A DNA stretch of 64,000 nucleotides from Corynebacterium anserum. Lineage in GTDB: Bacteria > Actinomycetota > Actinomycetes > Mycobacteriales > Mycobacteriaceae. Each line of letters begins with the position of its first letter. The stretch's first letter is position 1. Below, piece after piece: positions 55,971-64,000 of the stretch. The stretch lies in NCBI RefSeq assembly GCF_014262665.1, contig NZ_CP046883.1, forward strand, positions 1,736,001 to 1,800,000, written 5' to 3'. A model generated the notes under the pieces. It had not been told where the DNA came from and did no database searches. It was given only the letters and a program-made list of their open reading frames with translations. The translations under genes were made by a program, and so were the position numbers.

Positions 55971-57122
55971 ATGCCTTACTTCGTGAATGCCTACTCGACT
56001 ATCCGCGATAACGTCCCATGGACCGGACGGAGCGGTGACCCTACCTATTCTCGTAGCCTCGTAGAAGATTCCTCCACCGGTCCGTTTCTTCTACCTCAGC
56101 CTGCAGGTAGCGAAGCTCGCGACCTGCAGGAACACCTCAACGGCTTTGCGAACTATGCGCGCCAACAAGGTCTGGAGCGCGCAGGGGAATACAACTCATC
56201 TATTCATTCCGTATTCCACCACATCCTTCGTGTTCGTCGCCATTACGTTTTCGAATGTGACAACAACGTCGATTGGTCGCAGTTTTCGCAATGGGGAAAA
56301 GCTGCTAACGCCGTCTTCTTTATGCCCGACGGTACTGTCCGCGACAATGAAGGCAGGGATTTACTAGATCCGGCCAATGCCCAAGGTGAGCACCCGATCA
56401 TGGCGCCGACCACCGTTCAGGCACAGGCCCGGCGTGATCGTATTCGCGGCCGCCTGTGGGAAGAAGGTGTGCGCATCAGCCCCATATTGCCGCCAGTGCT
56501 ATCCGAACCGGAAATAGTGCTCCGCCGGCCGGAGGAGGTACTCAACCGGGCGAAGGCGCTTGTAGCTGTGGCCGCTGTAGCGATGAGCGTGGCGGAGGGT
56601 GAGACGGTGGATGTGGCCAGTATGCGCAGTTCCGAGAGTTCCTTCACCCAGGAGGAAACCTCGTTTTTGGATGCTGTCGACCGCTTCAACTCTTTCCATT
56701 CCACGGATTACCCCGCCGAGCTTCACGAACAGGCTGTTCAACTGCGCTGGGGTTTTGTCACTGGCGACATGCTCGCGTGGGTTGTTGGTGTCACGGACTC
56801 CGATCCCTTCGAGCTGATTGCTCCCGACCCGAGTGCGCTACGCGCAACCCTCGACGCAGTTTCTTCTCCACAAGAGCTCTCTCCTCACTCATTGGAAGAT
56901 ATCTGCGACGCATGGGAGTACACCTTTTCCATGCGTTGGTTTGCCGTAGACCAAGCCCTCAAGGCCAACACATCCGACTACGCAGAGCTTGGCAAGATAG
57001 TACAACCACATAGTTTCCACCTGGAGCCTGTTCAGGGTTCCATTCTGCTGGAGCGGCACCGCGCATTGTCGTGGCTGCTCAATCCCAATGTGCCGTATGA
57101 GGACACAGACCTATCCACCTAA
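55971..57122 (+). CDS. DUF4272-like protein
   Basis: 383 residues from ATG 55971. The first half (about 1-140) has NAYSTIRDNVPWT and a run of aromatic residues; from about 145 the stretch ARRDRIRGRLWEEGVRISPILPPVL, then RPEEVLNRAKALVAVAAVA and LRWGFVTGDMLAWVVG, resembles DUF4272 proteins of unknown function. No signal peptide or TM. It stands alone, with its own promoter. Confidence 0.75.
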   Translation: MPYFVNAYSTIRDNVPWTGRSGDPTYSRSLVEDSSTGPFLLPQPAGSEARDLQEHLNGFANYARQQGLERAGEYNSSIHSVFHHILRVRRHYVFECDNNVDWSQFSQWGKAANAVFFMPDGTVRDNEGRDLLDPANAQGEHPIMAPTTVQAQARRDRIRGRLWEEGVRISPILPPVLSEPEIVLRRPEEVLNRAKALVAVAAVAMSVAEGETVDVASMRSSESSFTQEETSFLDAVDRFNSFHSTDYPAELHEQAVQLRWGFVTGDMLAWVVGVTDSDPFELIAPDPSALRATLDAVSSPQELSPHSLEDICDAWEYTFSMRWFAVDQALKANTSDYAELGKIVQPHSFHLEPVQGSILLERHRALSWLLNPNVPYEDTDLST

Positions 57123-57159
57123 GGTTGTATCCCCGGTAGGATGTCCGCCCAAACCATAA

Positions 57160-57927
57160 CTAGGTTCCTGTCACCCCTAATAGTCGGAACTCTCCCGTCC
57201 ACACGGCCAGGCTCAGAGCCGTCGCTGCCACCGCCAAACACACGAACAACACCGCAACATCCCAGCTTCCGAAACGAGCTTCCCGCCCCCACGTGCGTTC
57301 CTCAGAGGCACCAAAACCGCGAGCTTCCATCGCCGTTGCGAGTTTCGCCCCTCGGCGGAGGGCGAGAACTAAAAGCCCGAAAATAAGCGACGGCATACGT
57401 TTCAGACGCGAACCGTCAGCGATGCCCCGGGCTCGCTGTGCACGGTTCAAAGCACCCCAGTCTTGCCGGAATAAGGTCACCAAACGCACGCCCGCCACCG
57501 CACCAATCACAAAACGCGAAGGCAATTTCCACAACTGCGATAAACCGTCACCCAAACGCGTGGGATCCACATCCGCGGTCAATACCACTGCAGGAAGCCC
57601 CACGGCCACAACTCGGACGGTCACGGCAAGTGCCAAACTCACCGAGTTCTCAGTGATCTTTATTAACCACACGCTGGCATAAGTTTCTCCTCCGGCGCGG
57701 CCATACAGCAGCATTCCTAACCCCGTGAGGGGAGCGAGAATAAGCAACGGCCACGCACGGCGAAAAAGACGCACCGGCCCTACCCCGCAGAGCGGCGCAA
57801 GTAACACAGTGCATGCCAATGCCACACTCGCGCTGACTAAATCTATGCTCAGCAACAATGGGGTGGTGAGAAATACCAATGCGAGGATACGGGTAGTCGG
57901 GTCTATGCGTTCCAACACATTAGGCAT
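57160..57927 (-). CDS. ykoC: ECF transporter T component
   Basis: 255 residues, CbiQ/EcfT family. About five hydrophobic segments and the two cytoplasmic Ala-Arg-Gly coupling motifs AQRARGIADG and AMEARGFG. It links the S component (59468) to the fused ATPase (57920) and overlaps the latter by 8 bp. With the TPP riboswitch upstream, the set is the YkoEDC-type thiamine or HMP importer. Confidence 0.93.
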   Translation of the reverse strand: MPNVLERIDPTTRILALVFLTTPLLLSIDLVSASVALACTVLLAPLCGVGPVRLFRRAWPLLILAPLTGLGMLLYGRAGGETYASVWLIKITENSVSLALAVTVRVVAVGLPAVVLTADVDPTRLGDGLSQLWKLPSRFVIGAVAGVRLVTLFRQDWGALNRAQRARGIADGSRLKRMPSLIFGLLVLALRRGAKLATAMEARGFGASEERTWGREARFGSWDVAVLFVCLAVAATALSLAVWTGEFRLLGVTGT

Positions 57928-59467
57928 GGCTCAATTCCCATCTATGCTGACCCATGAGTTGGACGTAGGTGTCGTCGTGCGAAATGGACAACAACGATAC
58001 CCCCTCTTCAACCAACCCCTGCAAGAGTTGCACAAGCGTGCTGAACGTCACTCTGTCCTGACCAAAGGTGGGCTCATCTAAGATGAGTAACCCAGGGCGG
58101 GTGGTCAACATACTGGCAACTGACAGTCGTCTCTTTTCCCCGCCGGAAAGCGTGTAGGGATTGGCCCGCGCCAGCCTCGCCAACCCTAGCTTGTCCAGCA
58201 CATGCTCTGCGTAACGCTCCGCTTTCTCGGCATCCATTCCCGTGGCTTTCGGCCCGATCAGTAGCTCGTCACGCACAGTGCGCGCCGCAAACTGATGCTC
58301 TGGATCCTGGAACACGTAGCCTATATGGCGAATGAGCGTTGTTGATCGCCAGGAATACGGGTTTTTCTTCACTGTTCTTCCGCTTAAACCCGAGGCGTCC
58401 ACCTCACCGGCTAGTGCAGGGAGTAGTCCGCCCAGTGTCAAAGCCAGGGTGGATTTGCCCGTCCCATTCCGGCCTGTGAGCACCGTAGAACCAGCACTGA
58501 GAGATATATCAAGGCTCTGTTGTATCGGCTGGTTCTTTGACCACCCGACAGAAAGGTCATGAGCTTCGATGAGGTGCGGTGACGTCGGATGGGAAGGGGG
58601 ATAGGAAAGCATCGAGTCAGTGAAACTCACACCCGCCCGGGCGGACACGGAACCAGCCGGACGCGGGAACGACGAAAGATCCGCATACGAAGGCAATGAC
58701 GATTCCGAAGATGAGGACAGCGACGGAAGACTAAGCGGCACAGTAGGTACCCACACACCTGCGGCAACCAACTGATCAGCATGCGCACTGAGTATCTCAG
58801 ATGGGGCGCCATCTGCCAGGATCCTCCCACTTCGCCCCGTGTCGTCGGTTCCCATGAGCAGAACCCGATCCACGTGATCCAGCCATATCTCGGTGCGATG
58901 TTCCACCACAACGAGCGTCGCCCCCGTCGCTTCAACGGCACGCAATACGGCGTCGCGAACCTCAATAACCCCGTGTGGATCGAGGTTGGCTGTGGGCTCG
59001 TCGAGGACAATAACGCCGGGTTCCATCGCCAACACGCCTGCCAAAGCGAGGCGTTGCTTCTGACCCCCGGACAGGGCACGGGTCGGATGCTCGAAGGGGA
59101 GATTAAGCCCTACCACCTCGATCGCCCGGCGCGCCCGTTCCCACATCTGTTCACGCGGCACGCAGAAATTCTCGCAACCAAATACCACGTCATCGCCGAC
59201 GGTGTGGGCGATGACCTGAGAGTCAGGATCCTGCAGCACCATTCCCACCCGCGTATCCACCGTTATGGTGCCCACGCGAATGCCATCCTCTTCATCTCCC
59301 AGCACACCGGCGATGCCCGCCAGAAGAGTGGATTTACCCGACCCGGAAGCTCCGAGTAACAGCACTCGCTCTCCCGGCTCAATATCAAGATCAAGGCCAG
59401 AAAAGACAGGGTCTTTGCGCCCGCTGTGGCGCCAACCAAATCCGCGGGCTGTGATCCGCCCAGCCAT
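57920..59467 (-). CDS. ykoD: ECF transporter ATPase, two fused domains
   Basis: 515 residues. First domain: Walker A GASGSGKST (39-47), LSGGQKQRLALAG, Walker B VIVLDEPTANLDPHG. Second domain: GRNGTGKST (near 333), LSGGEKRRLSVASML, LLILDEPTFGQD. A Ser/Pro-rich linker (about 245-290) joins them. Both domains look complete. The ATG directly follows the S-component stop (TAAATG). Confidence 0.95.
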   Translation of the reverse strand: MAGRITARGFGWRHSGRKDPVFSGLDLDIEPGERVLLLGASGSGKSTLLAGIAGVLGDEEDGIRVGTITVDTRVGMVLQDPDSQVIAHTVGDDVVFGCENFCVPREQMWERARRAIEVVGLNLPFEHPTRALSGGQKQRLALAGVLAMEPGVIVLDEPTANLDPHGVIEVRDAVLRAVEATGATLVVVEHRTEIWLDHVDRVLLMGTDDTGRSGRILADGAPSEILSAHADQLVAAGVWVPTVPLSLPSLSSSSESSLPSYADLSSFPRPAGSVSARAGVSFTDSMLSYPPSHPTSPHLIEAHDLSVGWSKNQPIQQSLDISLSAGSTVLTGRNGTGKSTLALTLGGLLPALAGEVDASGLSGRTVKKNPYSWRSTTLIRHIGYVFQDPEHQFAARTVRDELLIGPKATGMDAEKAERYAEHVLDKLGLARLARANPYTLSGGEKRRLSVASMLTTRPGLLILDEPTFGQDRVTFSTLVQLLQGLVEEGVSLLSISHDDTYVQLMGQHRWELSHA

Positions 59468-60082
59468 TTACACCAATGCCTGGCGCTCGCGCCCCACAGC
59501 GAAGCGATCCAACGCGCCAGTGGCGGCCAGTCCCTTCACCACATAAAAACTCAGCACTCCGGCCACAATGGCGCCAGAGATGAGCATACAGATCAGGTAC
59601 ACGAGGTTGTAGGAAACAGACTTTGCCAGATTTCCGGTGACAAACAGCTCCATGACCCACTCACATGCGGCGGCACTCATACCGGAGAGCATGGCCACCG
59701 AAAGCTGATAACGCTTGTAGGCGAAAATAAGGAATACGAGCTCCGCTCCAATACCCTGGGCTAAGCCCGAGTACAGGGTTTCGATCCCCCACTGGTTTCC
59801 GATACCCGCCGACACGCTCGCGGCGAGTAGCTCCACGAACAATGCCGCTCCGGGTTTGCGGATGATCAACCCGCCAATGAGCCCTCCGATGAGCCATATG
59901 CCAAGGAACAGGCCTCCGAGTCCAGGGGTGATGGCGTCGAACACAGTGGTTCCAGTGCCGCCGATGCTGTTCCACACCCAGAAAATAAGACCGCAAGCTA
60001 CTCCCAGAACAGCTGCGATAACGATGTCAACTACCCGCCACGTCATACTGCGTTTCGTGACGGTTGCAGAAAATTGGTTCAT
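59468..60082 (-). CDS. ykoE: ECF transporter S component, YkoE family
   Basis: 204 residues with six hydrophobic segments. YkoE-like features: WRVVDIVIAAVLGVACGLIFWVWN, GGLIGGLIIRKPGAALFVELLAA and IGNQWGIETLYSGLAQGIGAELVF. It binds thiamine or its pyrimidine precursor HMP in the membrane. It is first in the ykoEDC operon; the TPP riboswitch ends only a few bases before its ATG. Confidence 0.93.
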   Translation of the reverse strand: MNQFSATVTKRSMTWRVVDIVIAAVLGVACGLIFWVWNSIGGTGTTVFDAITPGLGGLFLGIWLIGGLIGGLIIRKPGAALFVELLAASVSAGIGNQWGIETLYSGLAQGIGAELVFLIFAYKRYQLSVAMLSGMSAAACEWVMELFVTGNLAKSVSYNLVYLICMLISGAIVAGVLSFYVVKGLAATGALDRFAVGRERQALV

Positions 60083-60086
60083 AACT

Positions 60087-60183
60087 CTCCCTCTCGCCGG
60101 TATGAGCCGGATCAGGTTCTGACGGTCGGGACCTGCATTTGCGGTCTACCCTCTCAGCCCACACATGCCGTGGACTCCCGTGA
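60087..60183 (-). ncRNA. TPP (THI-box) riboswitch
   Basis: On the minus strand: CGGGAGT near the 5' end, GGGCTGAGAGGG (60160-60149), ACCTGATCCGG (60117-60107), then the typical CATACCGGCGAGAGGGAG. These are the conserved parts of the thiamine-pyrophosphate aptamer. The closing GAGAGGGAG is also the SD of ykoE, 4-5 nt before the ATG. Ligand binding would then hide the SD directly, turning translation off when thiamine is plentiful. Confidence 0.95.
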
Positions 60184-60211
60184 AAATGCGATGTATTTAA
60201 TTGTGCGAAAG

Positions 60212-61411
60212 CTAACCTACCACACGACGATGACGTTCAAAGAAAGCTAAAACTTCCTCCGTGGCCGTAATCACGCGGGTAGTGCGCTCACTCTTGCGTG
60301 TCGTTAAGCTTTTGCTGCCCGCTTGTGCCTCGCCGGTACCAGCGAGACCGCGGTCGTCTCCCATCCACGTGTGACCCCCATCGTCAATGCCCAGATGCAT
60401 AACCTCTGCACCCGCCTGACAATCGCTCCATGCCACGCGAGTGATTTTGTCAGTCACGGCAACGGAGTGCGGGGCTCCGAAGCACCCCGAACGCCCAGCG
60501 AACAAGCTACTGAGTCTCATGGCAGATACGTAGGCTGTATCGTGACGCCGCCCACCGTTGTATTTGATGGTTTCATCCCGCCGTCCATGTATCTCCAGGA
60601 ATGGGATGGGTGTTCCCGGTACGAAACGGATGGAAGAGGGGTCTTTGGCATTAGATTGCGCCGTGGCACAGCTCGCCCACGTGTCCGGATAGTAGGCACC
60701 GGAGACGCTCGCGATCGCAGCGAATTGTTCTGGCATTTCACACGCCAGCATCACAGCAAAGCCGCCACCGTTAGACATTCCGACGGAATACACGCGATTG
60801 CCATCGATTGCATAGGTTGCACTGAGCGCGTCGAGGAGCTCGCGGATGAAACGCACATCCTGGCCCGGCTTGGAGGTGGAGTACGGCGCTCCTTCCCATG
60901 CCTTGTTCAACCCGGCTGGATACACAACGAGCGCTTCCTGCGTGCCAGTGTCTCCCCATGCCCCGTTAAGCCCTGCGTATTTTGCCATCGTCTTCGGCCC
61001 CTCGCCGTAGCCATGAAAAGCCAGGATCAATGGCATGGGGCGACCCTGCGCCGCAGATTGTGGCACATGGATGATCGCGGAGCGGGTAGCTCCTGCCGAT
61101 TCGAAGGTTACAGTACCCTGCTTTCCTGGCTTCGGAGCATCATTCAGGGGGGCGGCATTGTGCGAGTCACGCACTACTGGTGCGATCTTTGGCGCGTGTT
61201 CCTTTTTCAGGCGTGGCACTGCCTGCGCCGGGGTGCTGGGCCCAGCGGATTCCGTGGTTGAGGCGTGCGGTTGCCATTCCTGCGCTGTCCATCCCGTGAG
61301 CTTTTGAAGCCCTACACCGCATCCTGCAGCACCGGCTATAACGATTGCCGCCACTCCCCCGGCAGCGATGCGCCGACGGCGATAGTATTTGGCGGAGGAC
61401 TGACAATTCAC
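60212..61411 (-). CDS. Secreted PHB-depolymerase/feruloyl-esterase-like hydrolase
   Basis: 399 residues from GTG 61411 (AAGGA upstream); the frame is open to ATG 61471. The N-terminus has RRRR then a hydrophobic run ending AGAAGC, a possible but imperfect lipobox. A Pro/Ser/Ala-rich linker (about 35-90) leads to an LpqC/PHB-depolymerase-type domain with LAFHGYGEGP, nucleophile Ser in GMSNGGG, Asp in HGRRDE and His in DGGHTWMG. It probably hydrolyses esters outside the cell; the natural substrate is unknown. Confidence 0.85.
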   Translation of the reverse strand: MNCQSSAKYYRRRRIAAGGVAAIVIAGAAGCGVGLQKLTGWTAQEWQPHASTTESAGPSTPAQAVPRLKKEHAPKIAPVVRDSHNAAPLNDAPKPGKQGTVTFESAGATRSAIIHVPQSAAQGRPMPLILAFHGYGEGPKTMAKYAGLNGAWGDTGTQEALVVYPAGLNKAWEGAPYSTSKPGQDVRFIRELLDALSATYAIDGNRVYSVGMSNGGGFAVMLACEMPEQFAAIASVSGAYYPDTWASCATAQSNAKDPSSIRFVPGTPIPFLEIHGRRDETIKYNGGRRHDTAYVSAMRLSSLFAGRSGCFGAPHSVAVTDKITRVAWSDCQAGAEVMHLGIDDGGHTWMGDDRGLAGTGEAQAGSKSLTTRKSERTTRVITATEEVLAFFERHRRVVG

Positions 61412-61492
61412 GCGTCCGATTTTCCTTACCTTGCACAGCAGTGTCAAAGCTCCACGCTGGTCATAGGCCATGCCTCTGCTCGGTTAGTGCGA

Positions 61493-64000
61493 CTATCTGA
61501 AGTCACGTGCGCGCACTTCCAGCTGGCGGGCCCATTCTAGCTCTGGCTCAACTGGTTCGATGAGGTCTGCACTCACGCTCGCCGCTCCCTCCGCGTTGTG
61601 CACAATGCCGCGGATCACCACCAGACGACTGCTCAAAGCCACTACTTTGTGGCGCGCCCACAGACCTCGACTGATCATGATGTTCGCCAGCCCAGTCTCG
61701 TCTTCCATACCGAGGAACACCACACCTCCGGCTGTTAACGGGCGCTGTCTGTGGGTTACTACTCCGGCCACTCTCACCCTCGTCCCGTCCGGGATGTGAA
61801 GAAGTTGTTCCGACGCCACCACTGCCGGACCCCCGCCCTTCCTCTCATGCCAAACGTCTAGGTAGGAACGTAATAAAGCCACTGGGTGCTCATGTGGGGT
61901 GATCCCTGTCGTTGCCATATCTGCCGCAGCAAGCTCAAACATGCTCATACCAGGAAGGGCGGGCGCGTCTAGCTGTGAGGTTCCGGGGAGCATTCCCGGC
62001 CGTTCTGTAGCGGCAATGCCCGCTGCCCACACCGCTTGGCGGCGAGACATCCCCAATGGTTCCAGCGCACCGGCTCGTGCGAGCTGTTCTACTTGCGCTA
62101 CACTCAGGCCCGCTTCACGGGATAGATCGCTTATACTCCGGTACCCGCCCCGGCGTGTGCGCACGTCCACAATCCGTTCGGCAGTTTCTTTAGTGATGCC
62201 CTTGACTGCTGTCAGTCCCAGACGGATCGCTCCTATGGGTTCACCACTTCCGCGTCCGAGTCCGTGTACACCCCGTGCCTCCCCTTGTGTTCCGTGAGGG
62301 ACGACGGTATCTGGTTGCACACCGGACTCGTTGATATGAACGGGGAGAATTTGTACCCCGTGGCGCCTGGCGTCAGCAATGAGGGATTGCGGTGAGTAGA
62401 AGCCCATGGGTTGAGCTCTCAATAACGCCACGCAAAACTCTGCCGGATAGTGGTATTTAAACCATGCCGAGTAATACACCAAGGAAGCGAACGACTGGGC
62501 GTGCGACTCAGGAAAGCCATAGGCGGCAAAAGCGGTGATCTTCTCCCACAGTCGCTCAGCAACCTCACCTGTAATGCCGTTAGTTTCGGCTAAGCCTTGG
62601 TAGAAACGAGTGCGGAGAGCGTCCATACGCTGTGGAGAGCGCTTAGCTCCCATCGCCCGACGCAGAGTGTCGGCCTCTGCCGAACTAAAACCAGCAGCAT
62701 CCACCACCACCTGCATGAGCTGTTCCTGAAACAGAGGGATGCCTAGGGTCTTAGCTAGAGCGGCTTCCAAACATGGATGGTCAAAGGTCACTGGTTCCAG
62801 ACCATTGCGGCGCCGGATATAGGGGTGCACTGAACCGCCTTGGATCGGCCCTGGACGGATGAGCGCAACCTGCACAACTAGATCAAAAAATACTCGTGGG
62901 CGCAGGCGGGGCAGAGTGTTCATCTGTGCGCGGGACTCCACCTGGAACACTCCTACCGCATCTCCACGACAGAGCATCTCGTAGACTTCTTTCTCCGTCG
63001 GTTCCAGACGCCACAATTCCACCTCACGTCCGCGATGCACGCGAACTTGGTCAATAGCATGATGGATGGCCTCAAGCATGCCCAGACCCAACAGATCAAA
63101 CTTCACCAATCCCACGGTGGCGCAGTCATCTTTGTCCCACTGCACTACGCTGCGGTTGTTCATGCGAGCCCACTCAGTCGGCACCACTTCGGCAATTGGC
63201 CGGTCGCAAATCACCATGCCGCCTGAATGAATACCGAGGTGTCGGGGCTGCCCCCGGAGTTGTCGAGCCACGCGCTCCACGATCGCTGGAGGCTCTTGTG
63301 TACCGCGAGTCCATGCGTCTACCTGCCCGGGAGCGTAGCCCAAAGCACGAGCGGCGTCGCGCAACGCTCCTTTACGGCGGTAGGTAATCACGTTGGCTAC
63401 TTGAGCGGCGTTATCACGCCCATAGCGGCGGTAAACGTACTGAATCACTTCCTCACGGCGGCCAGACTCAATATCCAGATCGATGTCCGGCGGCCCGTCC
63501 CGCTCCGGAGATAAGAAACGCTCAAACAACAACTCAGCCGCAACCGCATCCACGTTGGTTATACCCAGCGCAAAGCACACTGCTGAATTTGCTGCTGAAC
63601 CGCGCCCCTGGCAGAGGATATTGTTCCTGTGGCAGAAACTCACAATGTCGTGAACGATCAAAAAATAGCCTGGAAAGCCCAGCGACTCGATAATGTCCAG
63701 CTCATGATCGATTGTTTCCCATGCCTTCATCGTTGCTGATTGACCGTTTACGCGCGGGCCGTAGCGTTGAGTGGCTCCGCGTTGTGTCAGCTCCCGCAGC
63801 CACGTCATCTCCGTGTGATCTTCCGGTACCGGGAAGTGGGGCAGATTCGGAGCGATGAGGTTGAGCGTGAACGCGCATTCCAGCGCTATCTCCATGGTGT
63901 GAGCTACCGCGTCTTGCAACCAGGAGCAGTCACCAGCCAGGCGCATCATCTCTTCGCCACTGCGTAACCACGATCCGCCAACCGGGTGTGTCAGTGGCTC
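61493..64000 (-). CDS. dnaE2: Error-prone DNA polymerase III alpha subunit, 5' end beyond window
   Basis: 836 C-terminal residues are visible; the frame stays open to the right edge. Polymerase core: GRGSAANSAVCFALGIT, the metal-binding GPPDIDLDIESGRREEVI, and RPGPIQGGSVHPYIRR. It then has PFQEQLM-like LFQEQLMQVVVDAAGFSS, ESHAQSFASLVYYSAW and a helix-hairpin-helix. A C-terminal OB domain (about 740-810) follows. It lacks the long C-terminus that replicative DnaE uses to bind tau, in line with the DnaE2 class of SOS mutagenesis polymerases. Partner imuA/imuB genes are not in view. Confidence 0.95.
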   Translation of the reverse strand, partial: EPLTHPVGGSWLRSGEEMMRLAGDCSWLQDAVAHTMEIALECAFTLNLIAPNLPHFPVPEDHTEMTWLRELTQRGATQRYGPRVNGQSATMKAWETIDHELDIIESLGFPGYFLIVHDIVSFCHRNNILCQGRGSAANSAVCFALGITNVDAVAAELLFERFLSPERDGPPDIDLDIESGRREEVIQYVYRRYGRDNAAQVANVITYRRKGALRDAARALGYAPGQVDAWTRGTQEPPAIVERVARQLRGQPRHLGIHSGGMVICDRPIAEVVPTEWARMNNRSVVQWDKDDCATVGLVKFDLLGLGMLEAIHHAIDQVRVHRGREVELWRLEPTEKEVYEMLCRGDAVGVFQVESRAQMNTLPRLRPRVFFDLVVQVALIRPGPIQGGSVHPYIRRRNGLEPVTFDHPCLEAALAKTLGIPLFQEQLMQVVVDAAGFSSAEADTLRRAMGAKRSPQRMDALRTRFYQGLAETNGITGEVAERLWEKITAFAAYGFPESHAQSFASLVYYSAWFKYHYPAEFCVALLRAQPMGFYSPQSLIADARRHGVQILPVHINESGVQPDTVVPHGTQGEARGVHGLGRGSGEPIGAIRLGLTAVKGITKETAERIVDVRTRRGGYRSISDLSREAGLSVAQVEQLARAGALEPLGMSRRQAVWAAGIAATERPGMLPGTSQLDAPALPGMSMFELAAADMATTGITPHEHPVALLRSYLDVWHERKGGGPAVVASEQLLHIPDGTRVRVAGVVTHRQRPLTAGGVVFLGMEDETGLANIMISRGLWARHKVVALSSRLVVIRGIVHNAEGAASVSADLIEPVEPELEWARQLEVRARDFR

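Noticed and set aside
60323..61261. 312-codon plus-strand frame
   Set aside because: Mirror of the esterase gene on the minus strand; Cys- and Arg-rich with no domain.

Overview
The window looks like the chromosome of a Corynebacterium-type actinobacterium (Mycobacteriales). The evidence is gene order and content. The block purE-purK-PH protein-birA // accD-accE-maf // sseA-accBC is the biotin/acyl-CoA-carboxylase locus shared with Mycobacterium and Corynebacterium. The block M20 amidohydrolase // deoD-pmmB // upp, with add nearby, is also shared. Other support comes from a monomeric isocitrate dehydrogenase, metY-metX behind TAGAC-N6-GTnTA (McbR-like) boxes, a cutinase-like secreted esterase and dnaE2. 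Many start codons lie 6-8 nt behind a TAnnnT -10 box with no Shine-Dalgarno sequence, as expected for leaderless corynebacterial mRNAs. I see no prophage, insertion sequence, CRISPR array, rRNA or tRNA. I cannot name the species.

Layout. 1-3.0 kb: a two-component system (kinase, regulator) followed by an ABC ATPase cut by the window edge, with four palindromes ahead of the ATPase. 3.0-8.1 kb: a CUT1 sugar ABC importer (ATPase, lipoprotein binding protein, two permeases, small membrane protein). 8.2-14 kb: SDR, dicarboxylate-type symporter, DUF218 protein, purE/purK, PH protein. 14.2-25.1 kb: birA, accD, accE, maf, then methylcitrate genes prpD and prpC without prpB, an ATP-grasp-like protein, sseA and accBC. 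25-31.4 kb: glpK, M20 hydrolase, deoD, pmmB, upp. 31.5-34.4 kb: an uncharacterised cassette with a repeat-bearing helical protein, an NlpC/P60 protein without signal peptide, a 55-residue peptide and a protein with an internal duplication. 34.6-36.8 kb: two adjacent four-TM proteins with Gln/Tyr/Gly-rich tails. 37.1-40.0 kb: a CUT2 sugar ABC importer. 40.1-48.5 kb: add, yihY-like, trpS, xth-like, MFS exporter, icd. 48.5-52.1 kb: cutinase, metY, metX. 52.1-57.1 kb: DUF3017 protein, folD, trmL-type methylase, S9 peptidase, DUF4272-like protein. 57.2-60.2 kb: thiamine-precursor ECF transporter ykoEDC under a TPP riboswitch. 60.2-64 kb: a secreted esterase and the truncated dnaE2.

How it fits together. 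BirA biotinylates AccBC, which works with AccD and AccE to carboxylate acyl-CoAs; PrpD and PrpC handle propionyl-CoA; two sugar importers and GlpK supply carbon; deoD, add and upp salvage nucleosides. The most novel-looking parts are the 31.5-34.4 kb cassette, the low-complexity membrane pair at 34.6-36.8 kb, and the AccD whose oxyanion-hole motifs have changed. No intergenic gap exceeds 300 bases; the larger ones hold the repeats, terminators and regulatory sites listed.
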